NCBI RefSeq assembly: GCF_029674545.1
Contig: NZ_CP121354.1
Location: forward strand, 2,489,001 to 2,553,000
Source of the DNA: Mesorhizobium sp. WSM4904
GTDB lineage: Bacteria; Pseudomonadota; Alphaproteobacteria; Rhizobiales; Rhizobiaceae
DNA length: 64,000 nt
Direction of reading: 5' to 3'
In this document: in pieces, positions 17,849-25,535 of the stretch
How positions within the stretch are numbered: position 1 is the stretch's first letter
Layout: the number at the start of each line of letters is the position of its first letter
Position numbers and translations under genes: made by a program
The notes under the pieces: generated by a model
The model's input: the letters and a program-made list of their open reading frames with translations, nothing else
Database searches by the model: none
Told to the model about the DNA's origin: nothing

Positions 17849-18471
17849 GTCAGGACCTCCGACAGGCAAGCCGACCATTCGGCGATGCGCGTCTCGAACA
17901 CGGTGTCATCGATGGTCACGGTCAGGTCGAAGCCCGGGGCTTCGGCGAAATCGAGATTGGCCGCGCGGTCCCCAAGCGCTGCCTTCAGAGGCTCGAACAG
18001 CGACAGCGGCCCACTCACGCCAATCCGCACGGCCTCGCTGTCGGCGACCGCGGCGCTGATGGTGCGGGCAAGGGCGTCGAGCGAACGCTTTTGCAGGTCG
18101 TCGCTGACGATGCCACCCATGATGCGGGCGATGGTGGCGGCGGTGAGCTCGGCGACGCGCGCCTCCATGGCGTCGATGCGCGTCGCGACCGCCGCACCGA
18201 GATCGCCGCCGAAACTCTCCAGGAACGCCTTCGCCGCATCGTCGTTGGCTAGGCGCTCGGCCTCGAGCGCCGCCTCATGGGCGGCCGCGAGGCGAGCCTC
18301 GAGCGCTGCCTCCGCATCTGCCACCGCCTCGGCGATCAAGGCGCCAATATCGGCCTGCGGCGGAGATGCCTCCGGCTTGCGCTCGATGTCAGGCGCCGCC
18401 GGCGCCTGGCCGGCACGCGGGGCGCGCGAACCGAAATCGGGCAGGAGATCGAAAAGGGCTCCAGAAGCCAT
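17845..18471 (-). CDS. probable divergent FliH, regulator of the FliI export ATPase
   Basis: A 208-residue cytoplasmic protein that I do not recognise by close similarity. Residues about 40-90 are an Ala/Glu-rich helix likely to form a coiled coil (ADAEAALEARLAAAHEAALE); the second half is mixed alpha/beta and ends LTVTIDDTVFETRIAEWSA, which resembles the last strands of FliH/YscL proteins. It lies 3 bases after fliF and overlaps motB by 4 bases. The cluster has fliI but no other fliH candidate, and fliH normally follows fliF-fliG. FliH is therefore the best reading, but it rests on architecture and position rather than on clear motifs. Confidence 0.6.
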   Translation of the reverse strand: MASGALFDLLPDFGSRAPRAGQAPAAPDIERKPEASPPQADIGALIAEAVADAEAALEARLAAAHEAALEAERLANDDAAKAFLESFGGDLGAAVATRIDAMEARVAELTAATIARIMGGIVSDDLQKRSLDALARTISAAVADSEAVRIGVSGPLSLFEPLKAALGDRAANLDFAEAPGFDLTVTIDDTVFETRIAEWSACLSEVLT

Positions 18472-18474
18472 GGC

Positions 18475-20133
18475 TTAACCCGCGGCTTCCGGCGCGGCGG
18501 CCCATTTGCGCAGGATCTGGGCGGTACGCTCCTCGTTGAGGTCGACCATGCGTGCCAGCCGTTCCTGCGGCGCCGGCCTGATCTTCTGGCGCAGATCATC
18601 GAGCGGGGTGGCGCCGGGACGGGTGCCCGGCAGGGCGCCGACCGGCGCCTCGGAAGCGATCGCGGCGACCGGCGCGTCGGGCGTTGGCAACGAGCGCTGG
18701 ACATCGTCGAAGCTCGGGCCGGCGATTGCCGCGGGCTTGGCCGATGCCGTCAGCGCGGCCGCCATCGGCCGCAGCCCGAAGAAGGCGACCAGGAACACCA
18801 CGACGATGAAGGCGCCGGCGTTGATCAGCGTGCCGGTGTACGTGCCGATCGAGGCGAGCATGCCAGGCTGGTCGATCGGCTCGCCATCCAGACCGTCGAT
18901 GAACTCGACCGCCGAGACGTCGATGATGTCGCCGCGTTTCTCGTCGAAACCGGTGGCGGAGGCCACCATCTTCTGGATGTCTGCAACGCGCTTGGCGATC
19001 TGCTCAGGCGTGGTGTCCTTGCCGAGAATGGTCTTGAGCCGATCCTGGTTGACGACGACGGCGATCGACATCTTGGTGACGGAATAGCCGTTGGAGACGG
19101 TGGCGATCTTCTTGGAGTTGATCTCGTAGTTGGTGATCTCTTCCTTGCGGTCGTTCTGCGAGGAGGACTGCGGCCCCTCGGTGGTGGTCGTCTGCGTCTC
19201 GGGCAGGTTCTGCTCGACACTGGTCGGGGTCGAAGCCTGTTTCTGGTTGCTGGCCTCGTTGGTGCGCACCGACTGCACCGAACGCTCGACGCGGGATTCG
19301 GGATCGAAGATCGTCTCTTCGGTCTGGCGGGTGTCGGTGTTGACGTCGGCCTTGACGCTGGCGCGGAAATTGTCGGGGCCGAGATAGGGCGTCAGCGCCC
19401 GGCGGATGTTGTCGCCGATCTGCGCCTCGACCGTCTGCTCGACGCCGAGCGTGCGGGCGGCGCTGGTGTTGGAGGTGTCGTCGCCGGCGGCAAGCAGATT
19501 GCCGTTGGAATCGAGCACGGTGACCTTGTCGGCCGACAGGCCGGGAACGGCGGCTGCAACCAGGTGGCGGATCGACTGCGCGCTCTTCTCGGCATCGGCG
19601 CCGGCGTAGCGGATGACGACCGAAGCCGAGGGCTGCTGCTCGTCGCGGCGGAAATTGGCGCGCTCGGACATGACGATGTGGACGCGCGCCGCCTTGACGC
19701 CGGCGATCGACTGGATGGTGCGCGCGATCTCGCCTTCCAGCGCCCGCACACGGGTGATCTGCTGCATGAAGGACGTCAGGCCGAGCGAGCCGACATTGTC
19801 GAACAGCTCGTAGCCGGCGTTGGCGCTGGTCGGCAGGCCCTTTTCGGCGAGCAGCATGCGCGCCTGCGCGGTGGTGCCGGCCGGCACCAGCACCGAGGTT
19901 CCGTCCGCGCCGACATCGAAGCCGATGCCGGCTTCTCCCAGCACCAGGCCGATCTGGTTCACGTCGTTGCGGTCGAGCCCGACATAGAGCGTCTCGTAGG
20001 CCGGACGGTTGAGGTAGACCGAGGCGACGCCGATGACGGCCATGACCAGCGCGGCGATGCCGCCCATGAGAGCGAGACGCCTGACGCCGAATCCCCGCAG
20101 ATTCGCGATGAGGCCCTGGATCTGTTCCGGCAC
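18475..20133 (-). CDS. fliF: flagellar MS-ring protein FliF
   Basis: A 552-residue inner-membrane ring protein. Two membrane helices flank a large periplasmic part: LALMGGIAALVMAVIGVASV near residues 18-38 and GAFIVVVFLVAFFGL near 430-445. The ring-building motif segment ISSIAGVKAARVHIV-like sequence appears as SIAGVKAARVHIVMSERANF, and the cytoplasmic C-terminus ILRKWAAA is the FliG-binding tail. It heads the fliF-fliH-like-motB-motC-fliK-transglycosylase unit. The shared CRCAAG-N10-TA element lies 32 bases before its start. Confidence 0.96.
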   Translation of the reverse strand: MPEQIQGLIANLRGFGVRRLALMGGIAALVMAVIGVASVYLNRPAYETLYVGLDRNDVNQIGLVLGEAGIGFDVGADGTSVLVPAGTTAQARMLLAEKGLPTSANAGYELFDNVGSLGLTSFMQQITRVRALEGEIARTIQSIAGVKAARVHIVMSERANFRRDEQQPSASVVIRYAGADAEKSAQSIRHLVAAAVPGLSADKVTVLDSNGNLLAAGDDTSNTSAARTLGVEQTVEAQIGDNIRRALTPYLGPDNFRASVKADVNTDTRQTEETIFDPESRVERSVQSVRTNEASNQKQASTPTSVEQNLPETQTTTTEGPQSSSQNDRKEEITNYEINSKKIATVSNGYSVTKMSIAVVVNQDRLKTILGKDTTPEQIAKRVADIQKMVASATGFDEKRGDIIDVSAVEFIDGLDGEPIDQPGMLASIGTYTGTLINAGAFIVVVFLVAFFGLRPMAAALTASAKPAAIAGPSFDDVQRSLPTPDAPVAAIASEAPVGALPGTRPGATPLDDLRQKIRPAPQERLARMVDLNEERTAQILRKWAAAPEAAG

Positions 20134-20165
20134 GATTCAACCGCTCCCAGCATGACTGTCCGCCG

Positions 20166-20195
20166 GAAGACTAGACCGCGAAGCTTGTGCGAGGA
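20166..20195 (-). promoter_or_regulatory. shared flagellar promoter-like element upstream of fliF
   Basis: On the minus strand it reads CACAAG, ten bases, then TAGTCTT, matching the elements before flgE and flgB at most positions without gaps. It ends 32 bases before the fliF ATG. Confidence 0.6.
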
Positions 20196-20253
20196 TGATA
20201 GGGCGTGCCGCCGAGGAGCCTGCAAAGAACTGAAGCGGCGATTTCTTCCCGGC

Positions 20254-20292
20254 CGACGAAAAAGGCCGCGCTTCGGACGCGGCCTTTCGTCG
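20254..20292 (-). terminator. terminator hairpin after the first flagellin
   Basis: Arms cgacga plus aaaggccgcg pair with cgcggccttt plus tcgtcg across a 7-base loop. It begins 20 bases past the flagellin stop and separates that gene from fliF. There is no long T-tract. Confidence 0.75.
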
Positions 20293-20312
20293 GTCGATGG
20301 TGATCGGGCGGC

Positions 20313-21383
20313 TCAGCCGTTCTTGAATAGCTGCAGGATCGACTGCGAGGAGCTGTTGGCGATCGACAGGGACTGGATGCCGAGCTGCTGCTGGACCTGG
20401 AGCGCCTGGAGGCGGGTCGATTCCTTGTTCATGTCGGCATCGACGAGCTGGCCGACGCCGCGGTCGATGGAGTCCATCAGGCTCTGCGTGAAGGTCTTCT
20501 GCAGGTCGATCGAGCTCTTGGCGGCGCCGAGCACGGTGGCGGCGTCGGTGAGCTGACTCATGACGTTGTCGATCTTGGTGACCATCTGCGTGATGATGTC
20601 GTCGGTCACGCCCGTCGCCGTGATGTCGAGATTGTAGGCGGAGATGTTGTCGATCTTGACGGGCGTGCCGGTCACGGCGCCCTGGCCGGCGGTGTTGGCG
20701 GCGATGTCGGTGGCGCCGCCGGCGATCGCGGCCGCATAGGCGGCATCGTACGCGGACTGGTCCGCGGCCGTGGAGTAGATCGAGGTCTGGCGGTCGAGGA
20801 TGCCGAAATTCTTGACGTCGGTGGCGAGGCCGGAATCGAACAGCTTGGTGCTCTCGACATCGATGTCGATGGTTCCGAGCGAGATGGCGCCCGACGAGGA
20901 ACGGTTGAACGAGGAAACGATCTTGGCGTCGGGCTGGACGCCGTCATTGGCGGCGGCGACCTGCTTGGACGTCACCGAGAGGAAATTCGATCCGGAGAAG
21001 GTGGCGGCATCGGCAAAGGACTTCATCTGCGCCTGAAGCGCTGTGATTTCGCTCTGCGTCTTTGCCTTGTTGGCATCCGACTGGCCGACGGCCGACAAAA
21101 GCTTGGTCTTGATCTTGCCGATGGTGTCAAGCACGTTGTTCATGCCGGTGTAGGCGGTGTCGACCTTCGAAGCGCCGAGGCCGAGCGCATCCTGCACCGT
21201 CGACAGCGCCGAATTGTCGGACCGCATCGTGGTGGCGATCGACCAATAGGCGGCGTTGTCGGAGGCCTCGGAGACCCGGTAGCCGGTCGAGATCCGGGCC
21301 TGCGTCTGCTCGAGCGATTTGTTGGTGGCGTTGAGGCTTTGAAGTGCAGTCAACGCCGCAGCGTTCGTCATGATGCTCGCCAA
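20313..21383 (-). CDS. flagellin, distal copy, with probable TTG start
   Basis: A 356-residue filament protein with conserved flagellin ends: ALTALQSLNATNKSLEQTQ and RISTGYRVSEASDNAAYWS at the N-terminus, and NKESTRLQALQVQQQLG with SQSILQLF at the C-terminus. The first codon aligned with the start of the second flagellin is TTG (21381-21383), giving (M)ASIMTNAAAL. AAGGAG lies 8 bases before this TTG but 20 bases before the next ATG at 21371, so TTG is the likely start. A terminator follows. No CRCAAG-N10-TA element is present upstream; AT-rich GGTTAA boxes lie near 21490-21521 instead. FlaF and FlbT probably set its expression. Confidence 0.93.
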   Translation of the reverse strand: MASIMTNAAALTALQSLNATNKSLEQTQARISTGYRVSEASDNAAYWSIATTMRSDNSALSTVQDALGLGASKVDTAYTGMNNVLDTIGKIKTKLLSAVGQSDANKAKTQSEITALQAQMKSFADAATFSGSNFLSVTSKQVAAANDGVQPDAKIVSSFNRSSSGAISLGTIDIDVESTKLFDSGLATDVKNFGILDRQTSIYSTAADQSAYDAAYAAAIAGGATDIAANTAGQGAVTGTPVKIDNISAYNLDITATGVTDDIITQMVTKIDNVMSQLTDAATVLGAAKSSIDLQKTFTQSLMDSIDRGVGQLVDADMNKESTRLQALQVQQQLGIQSLSIANSSSQSILQLFKNG

Positions 21384-21743
21384 GAAACTCGCTCCTTCTC
21401 CAAAGCCGGCATGCCATACAGGCCGGATCGGCCCGCCCATCGGTCGCGATCGTGCCGGTCGGGCCGATTCGACAACCTGTCGTAGTCCAATGGTTAACCA
21501 TAGCTACCGCGATATGGTTAATGGCCTATTAAAAATCAGCCTCGAGAGGTTAAGGAGCGAGGGTTGCGCGAGCCTTGTGCGCGCCGTGTCCGAACGGATT
21601 CTGGCGACGCGCTTCAGGTTCCGTTTGATGCACGTCGTTGGGCCAAAACCGCTGCGCGCTTTTGGGCGACACGCATCGGCAAACGCAAATCGGGCCGCGC
21701 TTTTGGCGCGGCCCGATCGTGTTGCCTGGACGGTCGGGAGCGA
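21384..21743. promoter_or_regulatory. leader and promoter region of the distal flagellin plus terminator of the proximal one
   Basis: 360 bases without a gene. Near 21490-21501 lies a perfect 12-base palindrome atggttaaccat, and atggttaa recurs at 21514-21521; AT content is locally high, suggesting a promoter or activator site. The right end holds the terminator of the second flagellin. Confidence 0.5.
21689..21717 (-). terminator. terminator hairpin after the second flagellin
   Basis: Two perfect 12-base arms, atcgggccgcgc and gcgcggcccgat, enclose a 5-base loop, 26 bases past the stop of the flagellin at 21744-22730. Confidence 0.8.
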
Positions 21744-22730
21744 TCAGCCGCGGAAGAGCGACAGGATCGACTGCGACGAGCTGTTGGCGATCGACAGCGC
21801 CTGGACGCCGAGCTGCTGCTGAACCTGCAAGGCCTGGAGGCGGGTCGATTCCTTGTTCATGTCGGCATCGACGAGCTGGCCGACGCCGCGATCGATGGAG
21901 TCCATCAGGCTCGAGGTGAAGGTCTTCTGCAGGTCGATCGAGCTCTTGGCGGCGCCGAGCTTGGTGGCGGCGTTCGTCATGTCCTTGAGCGCGGCGTCGA
22001 CGACGTTCATCATCTGCTGGATCTGGGCGTCGCTGGCAGCCGTGCCGCCCGAGAAGATGGTCAGGCTGGCGACCGAATAGGTGTCGCCGGCCGCGGGAGC
22101 TGCACCCAGGGTCGGGTTCTGCGCCGTGGCCGTCGTGGCGCCGGTGGTGCCGAGGCGAGCCGCGTCGAGGATGCCCTTCGAGGTCGGGGCAGCGCCCGAG
22201 TCATAGAGCTTGATGCTTTCCACATTGACGTCGATCGTCGAGATCGAGACCGCGCCGGTGGCGCTGCGGTTGAAGGCCGAGACGATCTTGACGTCCGCCG
22301 CCGTGCCCGTAGCCGTCGATACCGACAGCATGTTGGTGCCGGAGAAGGTGGCGCCATCCGCATAGGCCTTCAGCTGGTCCTGAAGGGCCTTGATTTCGAC
22401 CTGGGTCTTTTCCTTGGAAGCATCCGTCTGGCCGTAGGAAGCGGTCAGCTTCTGCTGAATCTGGTTGATGGTCTTGATCGCGCTGTCCATGCCGGTGTAG
22501 GCGGTGTCGACCTTCGAGGCGCCGAGGCCGAGGGCGTCCGAAACGGTGGACATGGCCTGGTTGTCGGAGCGCATCGTGGTGGCGATCGACCAGTAGGCGG
22601 CGTTGTCCGAAGCCTGCGAGACGCGATAACCCGTCGAGATGCGGGCCTGGGTGGTGTCGAGGTTCTTCTGGGTGGCGTTCAAGCTCTGCAGCGCGGTCAG
22701 CGCCGAGGCATTGGTCATGATACTGGCCAT
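21744..22730 (-). CDS. flagellin, proximal copy
   Basis: A 328-residue filament protein, starting MASIMTNASALTALQSLNA with ARISTGYRVSQASDNAAYWS, ending in a coil nearly identical to that of the downstream flagellin (NKESTRLQALQVQQQLG). The two genes are a tandem duplication with diverged central, surface-exposed parts. AAGG lies 11 bases upstream of the ATG. An 8-base-pair dyad sits in the leader at 22767-22787, a possible site for FlbT or other control. It has its own terminator, so both flagellins are probably separate transcripts. Confidence 0.95.
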   Translation of the reverse strand: MASIMTNASALTALQSLNATQKNLDTTQARISTGYRVSQASDNAAYWSIATTMRSDNQAMSTVSDALGLGASKVDTAYTGMDSAIKTINQIQQKLTASYGQTDASKEKTQVEIKALQDQLKAYADGATFSGTNMLSVSTATGTAADVKIVSAFNRSATGAVSISTIDVNVESIKLYDSGAAPTSKGILDAARLGTTGATTATAQNPTLGAAPAAGDTYSVASLTIFSGGTAASDAQIQQMMNVVDAALKDMTNAATKLGAAKSSIDLQKTFTSSLMDSIDRGVGQLVDADMNKESTRLQALQVQQQLGVQALSIANSSSQSILSLFRG

Positions 22731-22766
22731 GATACTCGTACCTTGATTTTACATGGATTTTTTTGA

Positions 22767-22787
22767 CATACCGGCATGTCCGGTATG
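22767..22787. promoter_or_regulatory. dyad in the leader of the proximal flagellin
   Basis: cataccgg and ccggtatg are perfect complements around a 5-base loop, ending 37 bases before the flagellin ATG. It could be an mRNA hairpin acted on by FlbT or an operator. The rest of 22731-22982 includes an AT-rich stretch at 22886-22906 that may contain the promoter. Confidence 0.45.
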
Positions 22788-22982
22788 ACGGTGCGGCATC
22801 ATGCCAATGACCGTTGCGACCGGTCACCCGCCATCTGCAGGCGACTATGGCGGCAAGTCCCTACCAAAGGACTAAACTGGACGGTTAATCGAAAATAATA
22901 TTTGGAAATTCGCGCCGTTGTTCATCAGCCAAAGTCCTCAGGACTTGGGTGAGCTCTCTCGCTGGCCGTTCGGGCGGTATGG

Positions 22983-23714
22983 TCAGGTAAAGGACCGCAC
23001 CAGGCTGCCGACCAGAAGATTCCAGCCGTCGATCAGCACGAAAAACAGGATCTTGAACGGCAGGGAGACCACCGTCGGCGGCAGCATCATCATGCCCATG
23101 GCCATAGTGACGGTGGCGACGATGAGGTCGATGACGAGGAACGGCAGCACGATCAGGAAGCCGATCTCAAAGCCGCGCCGGATCTCCGAGATCATGAAGG
23201 CCGGCACCAGGATGCGCAGGTCGACGGTATCGCGCGAGACGGTCTGGCCGCGCTCGCGGGCGAGATCGGCAAAGAGGTCGAAATCCTTGTCGCGCACATT
23301 GTGCAGCATGAAGCTGCGGAACGGATCCGAGATCTTCTCGAAGGCTTCGGCCTGGGTGATCTGATTGTCCATCAGCGGCTTGACGCCGGTGTTCCAGGCC
23401 TGGTCGAACGTCGGCGCCATGACATAGAAGGTCATGAACAGCGACAGCGAGATCAGGATCAGGTTGGCGGGCGTCGACTGCAGGCCGATGCCGGCGCGCA
23501 GGATCGAGAAGGCGATGACGAAGCGGGTGAAGCTCGTCACCATGATCAGCAGGCCCGGCGCCACCGAGAGCACGGTGAGCAGGCCGAACATCTGGATAAG
23601 GTAGCCGACCGTCGTGCCGTCCGCCTTGCCGATGCCGCCGAGATCGAGCTGCTGGGCCGCGGCGACGGAGGTGGTGACGACGATGAGTGCCGTGGCGGTG
23701 AGGAGCTTTCTCAT
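22983..23714 (-). CDS. fliP: flagellar export gate protein FliP
   Basis: A 243-residue protein with a cleavable signal peptide (MRKLLTATALIVVTTSVAAA), the FliP signature FTRFVIAFSILRAGIGLQS and FLVIDLIVATVTMAMGM, and about four membrane helices. FliP with FliQ and FliR builds the export gate core. It overlaps fliL by 4 bases and ends the flgB-to-fliP unit. The mature part keeps the conserved MLHNVRDKD segment. Confidence 0.95.
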   Translation of the reverse strand: MRKLLTATALIVVTTSVAAAQQLDLGGIGKADGTTVGYLIQMFGLLTVLSVAPGLLIMVTSFTRFVIAFSILRAGIGLQSTPANLILISLSLFMTFYVMAPTFDQAWNTGVKPLMDNQITQAEAFEKISDPFRSFMLHNVRDKDFDLFADLARERGQTVSRDTVDLRILVPAFMISEIRRGFEIGFLIVLPFLVIDLIVATVTMAMGMMMLPPTVVSLPFKILFFVLIDGWNLLVGSLVRSFT

Positions 23715-24205
23715 TCGAGCAGCATCGTCCTGATGAGAACCTGTTTGACGTGGCCGCCGCTACGCAGCGCCGCGCGCTCGTCGAGATCGGCCTTGAGATG
23801 CTGGTAGCCGCTGGCGCCTTCGATCTGATGCAGCTTCAGCGTGCGCACGAACGCCACCAGATCCTGGTGAATCTGGTCGGTCATCTCCGGCGGCTGCGGC
23901 GCGTCATAGAGCACCGATGCCTCCAGCCTTATCCAGACCTCGCTCGGCGACGCGATGTTGGTGGTGATCGGGGCCAACTGGACCACCGCGGGCCCGGCTG
24001 CCGGTTTACCGCCTTCGGCGGGTTTTTCCGCGGTGCCCGCATTCTCCGGCGCGGCAGGCACAGGCGTCGGCGCCTCTCCCTGCTTGAGATAGCCGCCCGC
24101 AACCCAGCCCATGCCGATGGCCGCGCCCGTCATGACCAGAAGCGCGGCGAGCTGGATTATCAGCGAAGGTCCCTTCTTGGGCTGTGCCTGCTCGACATTT
24201 GCCAC
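23711..24205 (-). CDS. fliL: flagellar basal-body protein FliL
   Basis: A 164-residue protein with one membrane helix (about 15-40, LAALLVMTGAAIGMGWVAGG), a Pro/Ala/Glu linker and a stomatin-like periplasmic domain ending HVKQVLIRTMLLE. FliL surrounds and supports stator units. It lies 18 bases after flgH and overlaps fliP by ATGA. Confidence 0.9.
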   Translation of the reverse strand: MANVEQAQPKKGPSLIIQLAALLVMTGAAIGMGWVAGGYLKQGEAPTPVPAAPENAGTAEKPAEGGKPAAGPAVVQLAPITTNIASPSEVWIRLEASVLYDAPQPPEMTDQIHQDLVAFVRTLKLHQIEGASGYQHLKADLDERAALRSGGHVKQVLIRTMLLE

Positions 24206-24223
24206 GGACAGCGATCTCCTGGC

Positions 24224-24928
24224 CTAGAAAGGAAGAACCTGGTCGAGGATCTGCTGACCGTAGGCCGGCTGCTGGACCTCCATCACACGGCCGCGCCCGC
24301 CATAGGAGATGCGTGCCTCGGCGATGCGTTCGTAGGGGATCGTGTTCTCCGCGCCGATGTCGGAAGGACGCACCATGCCGGCGATGGTGAGCACCCGAAG
24401 CTCGTAATTGACGCGCACTTCCTGCGAGCCCCTGATCATCAGGTTGCCGTTGGGCAGCACCTCGGTGACGACCGCGGCGACATTGAGCTCGAGGTTTTCC
24501 GAGCGCTTGATCTCGCCGTCGGCGTTGGTCTCGGTGCTCGAGCTCAAGCCGGCATCGCCCTTGCCGCTGGTGCTCTTGCCGTCCCAGCCGAGCGTGACGT
24601 CGTAGCCGAGCTTGCGCGCCGCGGTGCGGCTGCGGTCGTTCTGGTTCTTGAAATTGGCCTTGTCGTTGAGCTTGATGTTGACGGTCAGGATGTCGCCTTC
24701 GCGCAGCGCGCGCGGATCGGTGAAGAGCCTGCTCTGGCGGTCGTCCCACAGCGAGAATTTCTTCACCGGCGCGGCCGGCGGCTCCGGATAGCTGTAGGGC
24801 GCGCCTCCGCCATTGCCGATGCCGGAGCCGACCGGCGACAGCGCAGGCTCCCGGCCGACCTCCTTGAGATCGGTGCCGCAGCCGGACAGTGCCGCCGCCG
24901 CGACAAGGATGAGCAATTTCAACTTCAT
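24224..24928 (-). CDS. flgH: flagellar L-ring lipoprotein FlgH
   Basis: A 234-residue outer-membrane ring protein. The lipoprotein signal MKLKLLILVAAAALSGC places the acylated cysteine at 17. Family segments SLWDDRQSRLFTDPRALREGD, LTVNIKLNDKANFKNQ and NLMIRGSQEVRVNYE are clear. With FlgI it forms the LP-ring bushing. It overlaps motE by 4 bases on its 5' side. Confidence 0.96.
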   Translation of the reverse strand: MKLKLLILVAAAALSGCGTDLKEVGREPALSPVGSGIGNGGGAPYSYPEPPAAPVKKFSLWDDRQSRLFTDPRALREGDILTVNIKLNDKANFKNQNDRSRTAARKLGYDVTLGWDGKSTSGKGDAGLSSSTETNADGEIKRSENLELNVAAVVTEVLPNGNLMIRGSQEVRVNYELRVLTIAGMVRPSDIGAENTIPYERIAEARISYGGRGRVMEVQQPAYGQQILDQVLPF

Positions 24929-25527
24929 GACGGATCAACCCTTCGCGCCGCGCTGGCCATGATGCCGGTGAGCGTCGCCGCCGCCTTCTGGTCCATTTCG
25001 TTGAGGATGACGCCGGCCTTGCGCGAATCGAGCTTCATCAGGATGGCCGCCGCGAGCTCGGCATTGACCATCGCCAGGCGCTCCGCCGCGGCGTCGGGTT
25101 TCATGCCGGAGTAGATCTTGACGACGCTGTCCTCGGCGCGCGCCAGGAAAACCTCGCGGCGCTTCAGCCATTCCTCGTATTCGGCGCGCTTCGCCTCCAG
25201 CGCCTTCATGCGCTCGTCGATACCGGCCTGCAGCTGCTTCAGCTCCTCGGCCTGCAAGGCATAGCGGCGGTCGCGCGCGGCGTCGGCGATGTTGGAGCAG
25301 AAGCGCTGGATCTCGCTTTCGTCCGGCGCCTTCTCGCGCGTGAGCTGGGCCGGCTGAGCCGGCGCCTGTCCGCCGGGCAGCACCTGGCGCACTTCTTCCG
25401 CGCGGGCGGTACCGCCCGCCAGCGTAAGGATTGCGGCAGCGGCGAGGAAGCCCATTCCAGGATGAAGTCTCCGGCCAGGATGAAGTCTCGGGCGACGATG
25501 CAGTCTTGAGAAGATCAGCTCGATCAT
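24925..25527 (-). CDS. motE: MotE, chaperone for MotC
   Basis: A 200-residue exported protein with a helical, charged middle (QAEELKQLQAGIDERMKAL, YEEWLKRREVFLARAED) and the MotE/FliG-M-like end VNAELAAAILMKLDSRKAG with ILNEMDQKAAA. In Sinorhizobium, MotE is a periplasmic dimer that keeps MotC folded. The N-terminus is unusual: an arginine-rich stretch RRPRLHPGRRLHPG encoded by an 18-base tandem repeat comes before the hydrophobic signal GFLAAAAILTLAGG. Translation could instead start at the ATG at 25455, after the repeat. It sits 8 bases after flgI and overlaps flgH. Confidence 0.88.
   Translation of the reverse strand: MIELIFSRLHRRPRLHPGRRLHPGMGFLAAAAILTLAGGTARAEEVRQVLPGGQAPAQPAQLTREKAPDESEIQRFCSNIADAARDRRYALQAEELKQLQAGIDERMKALEAKRAEYEEWLKRREVFLARAEDSVVKIYSGMKPDAAAERLAMVNAELAAAILMKLDSRKAGVILNEMDQKAAATLTGIMASAARRVDPS
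25457..25510. repeat. three tandem 18-base units in the motE 5' end
   Basis: Units at 25457-25474 and 25475-25492 share ccaggatgaagtctc; the third at 25493-25510 matches at 12 of 18 positions. Unit length is a multiple of three, so copy-number change would add or remove RLHPGR-type blocks without a frameshift. Confidence 0.8.
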
Positions 25528-25535
25528 CGGCGCGC

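Noticed and set aside
16562-18478. Long plus-strand frame of 638 codons across motB and the fliH-like gene
   Set aside because: It is antisense to clear motB and fliH-like genes and has the skewed composition expected of a shadow frame.
18277-20556. Long plus-strand frame of 759 codons across fliF
   Set aside because: It is antisense to fliF and flagellin, Arg/Gly/Asp-rich, with no family motif.
22860-22906. A sixth copy of the CRCAAG-N10-TA element before the proximal flagellin
   Set aside because: A TTAGTCC block is present on the minus strand, but no CRCAAG lies at the right distance, so I did not count it.
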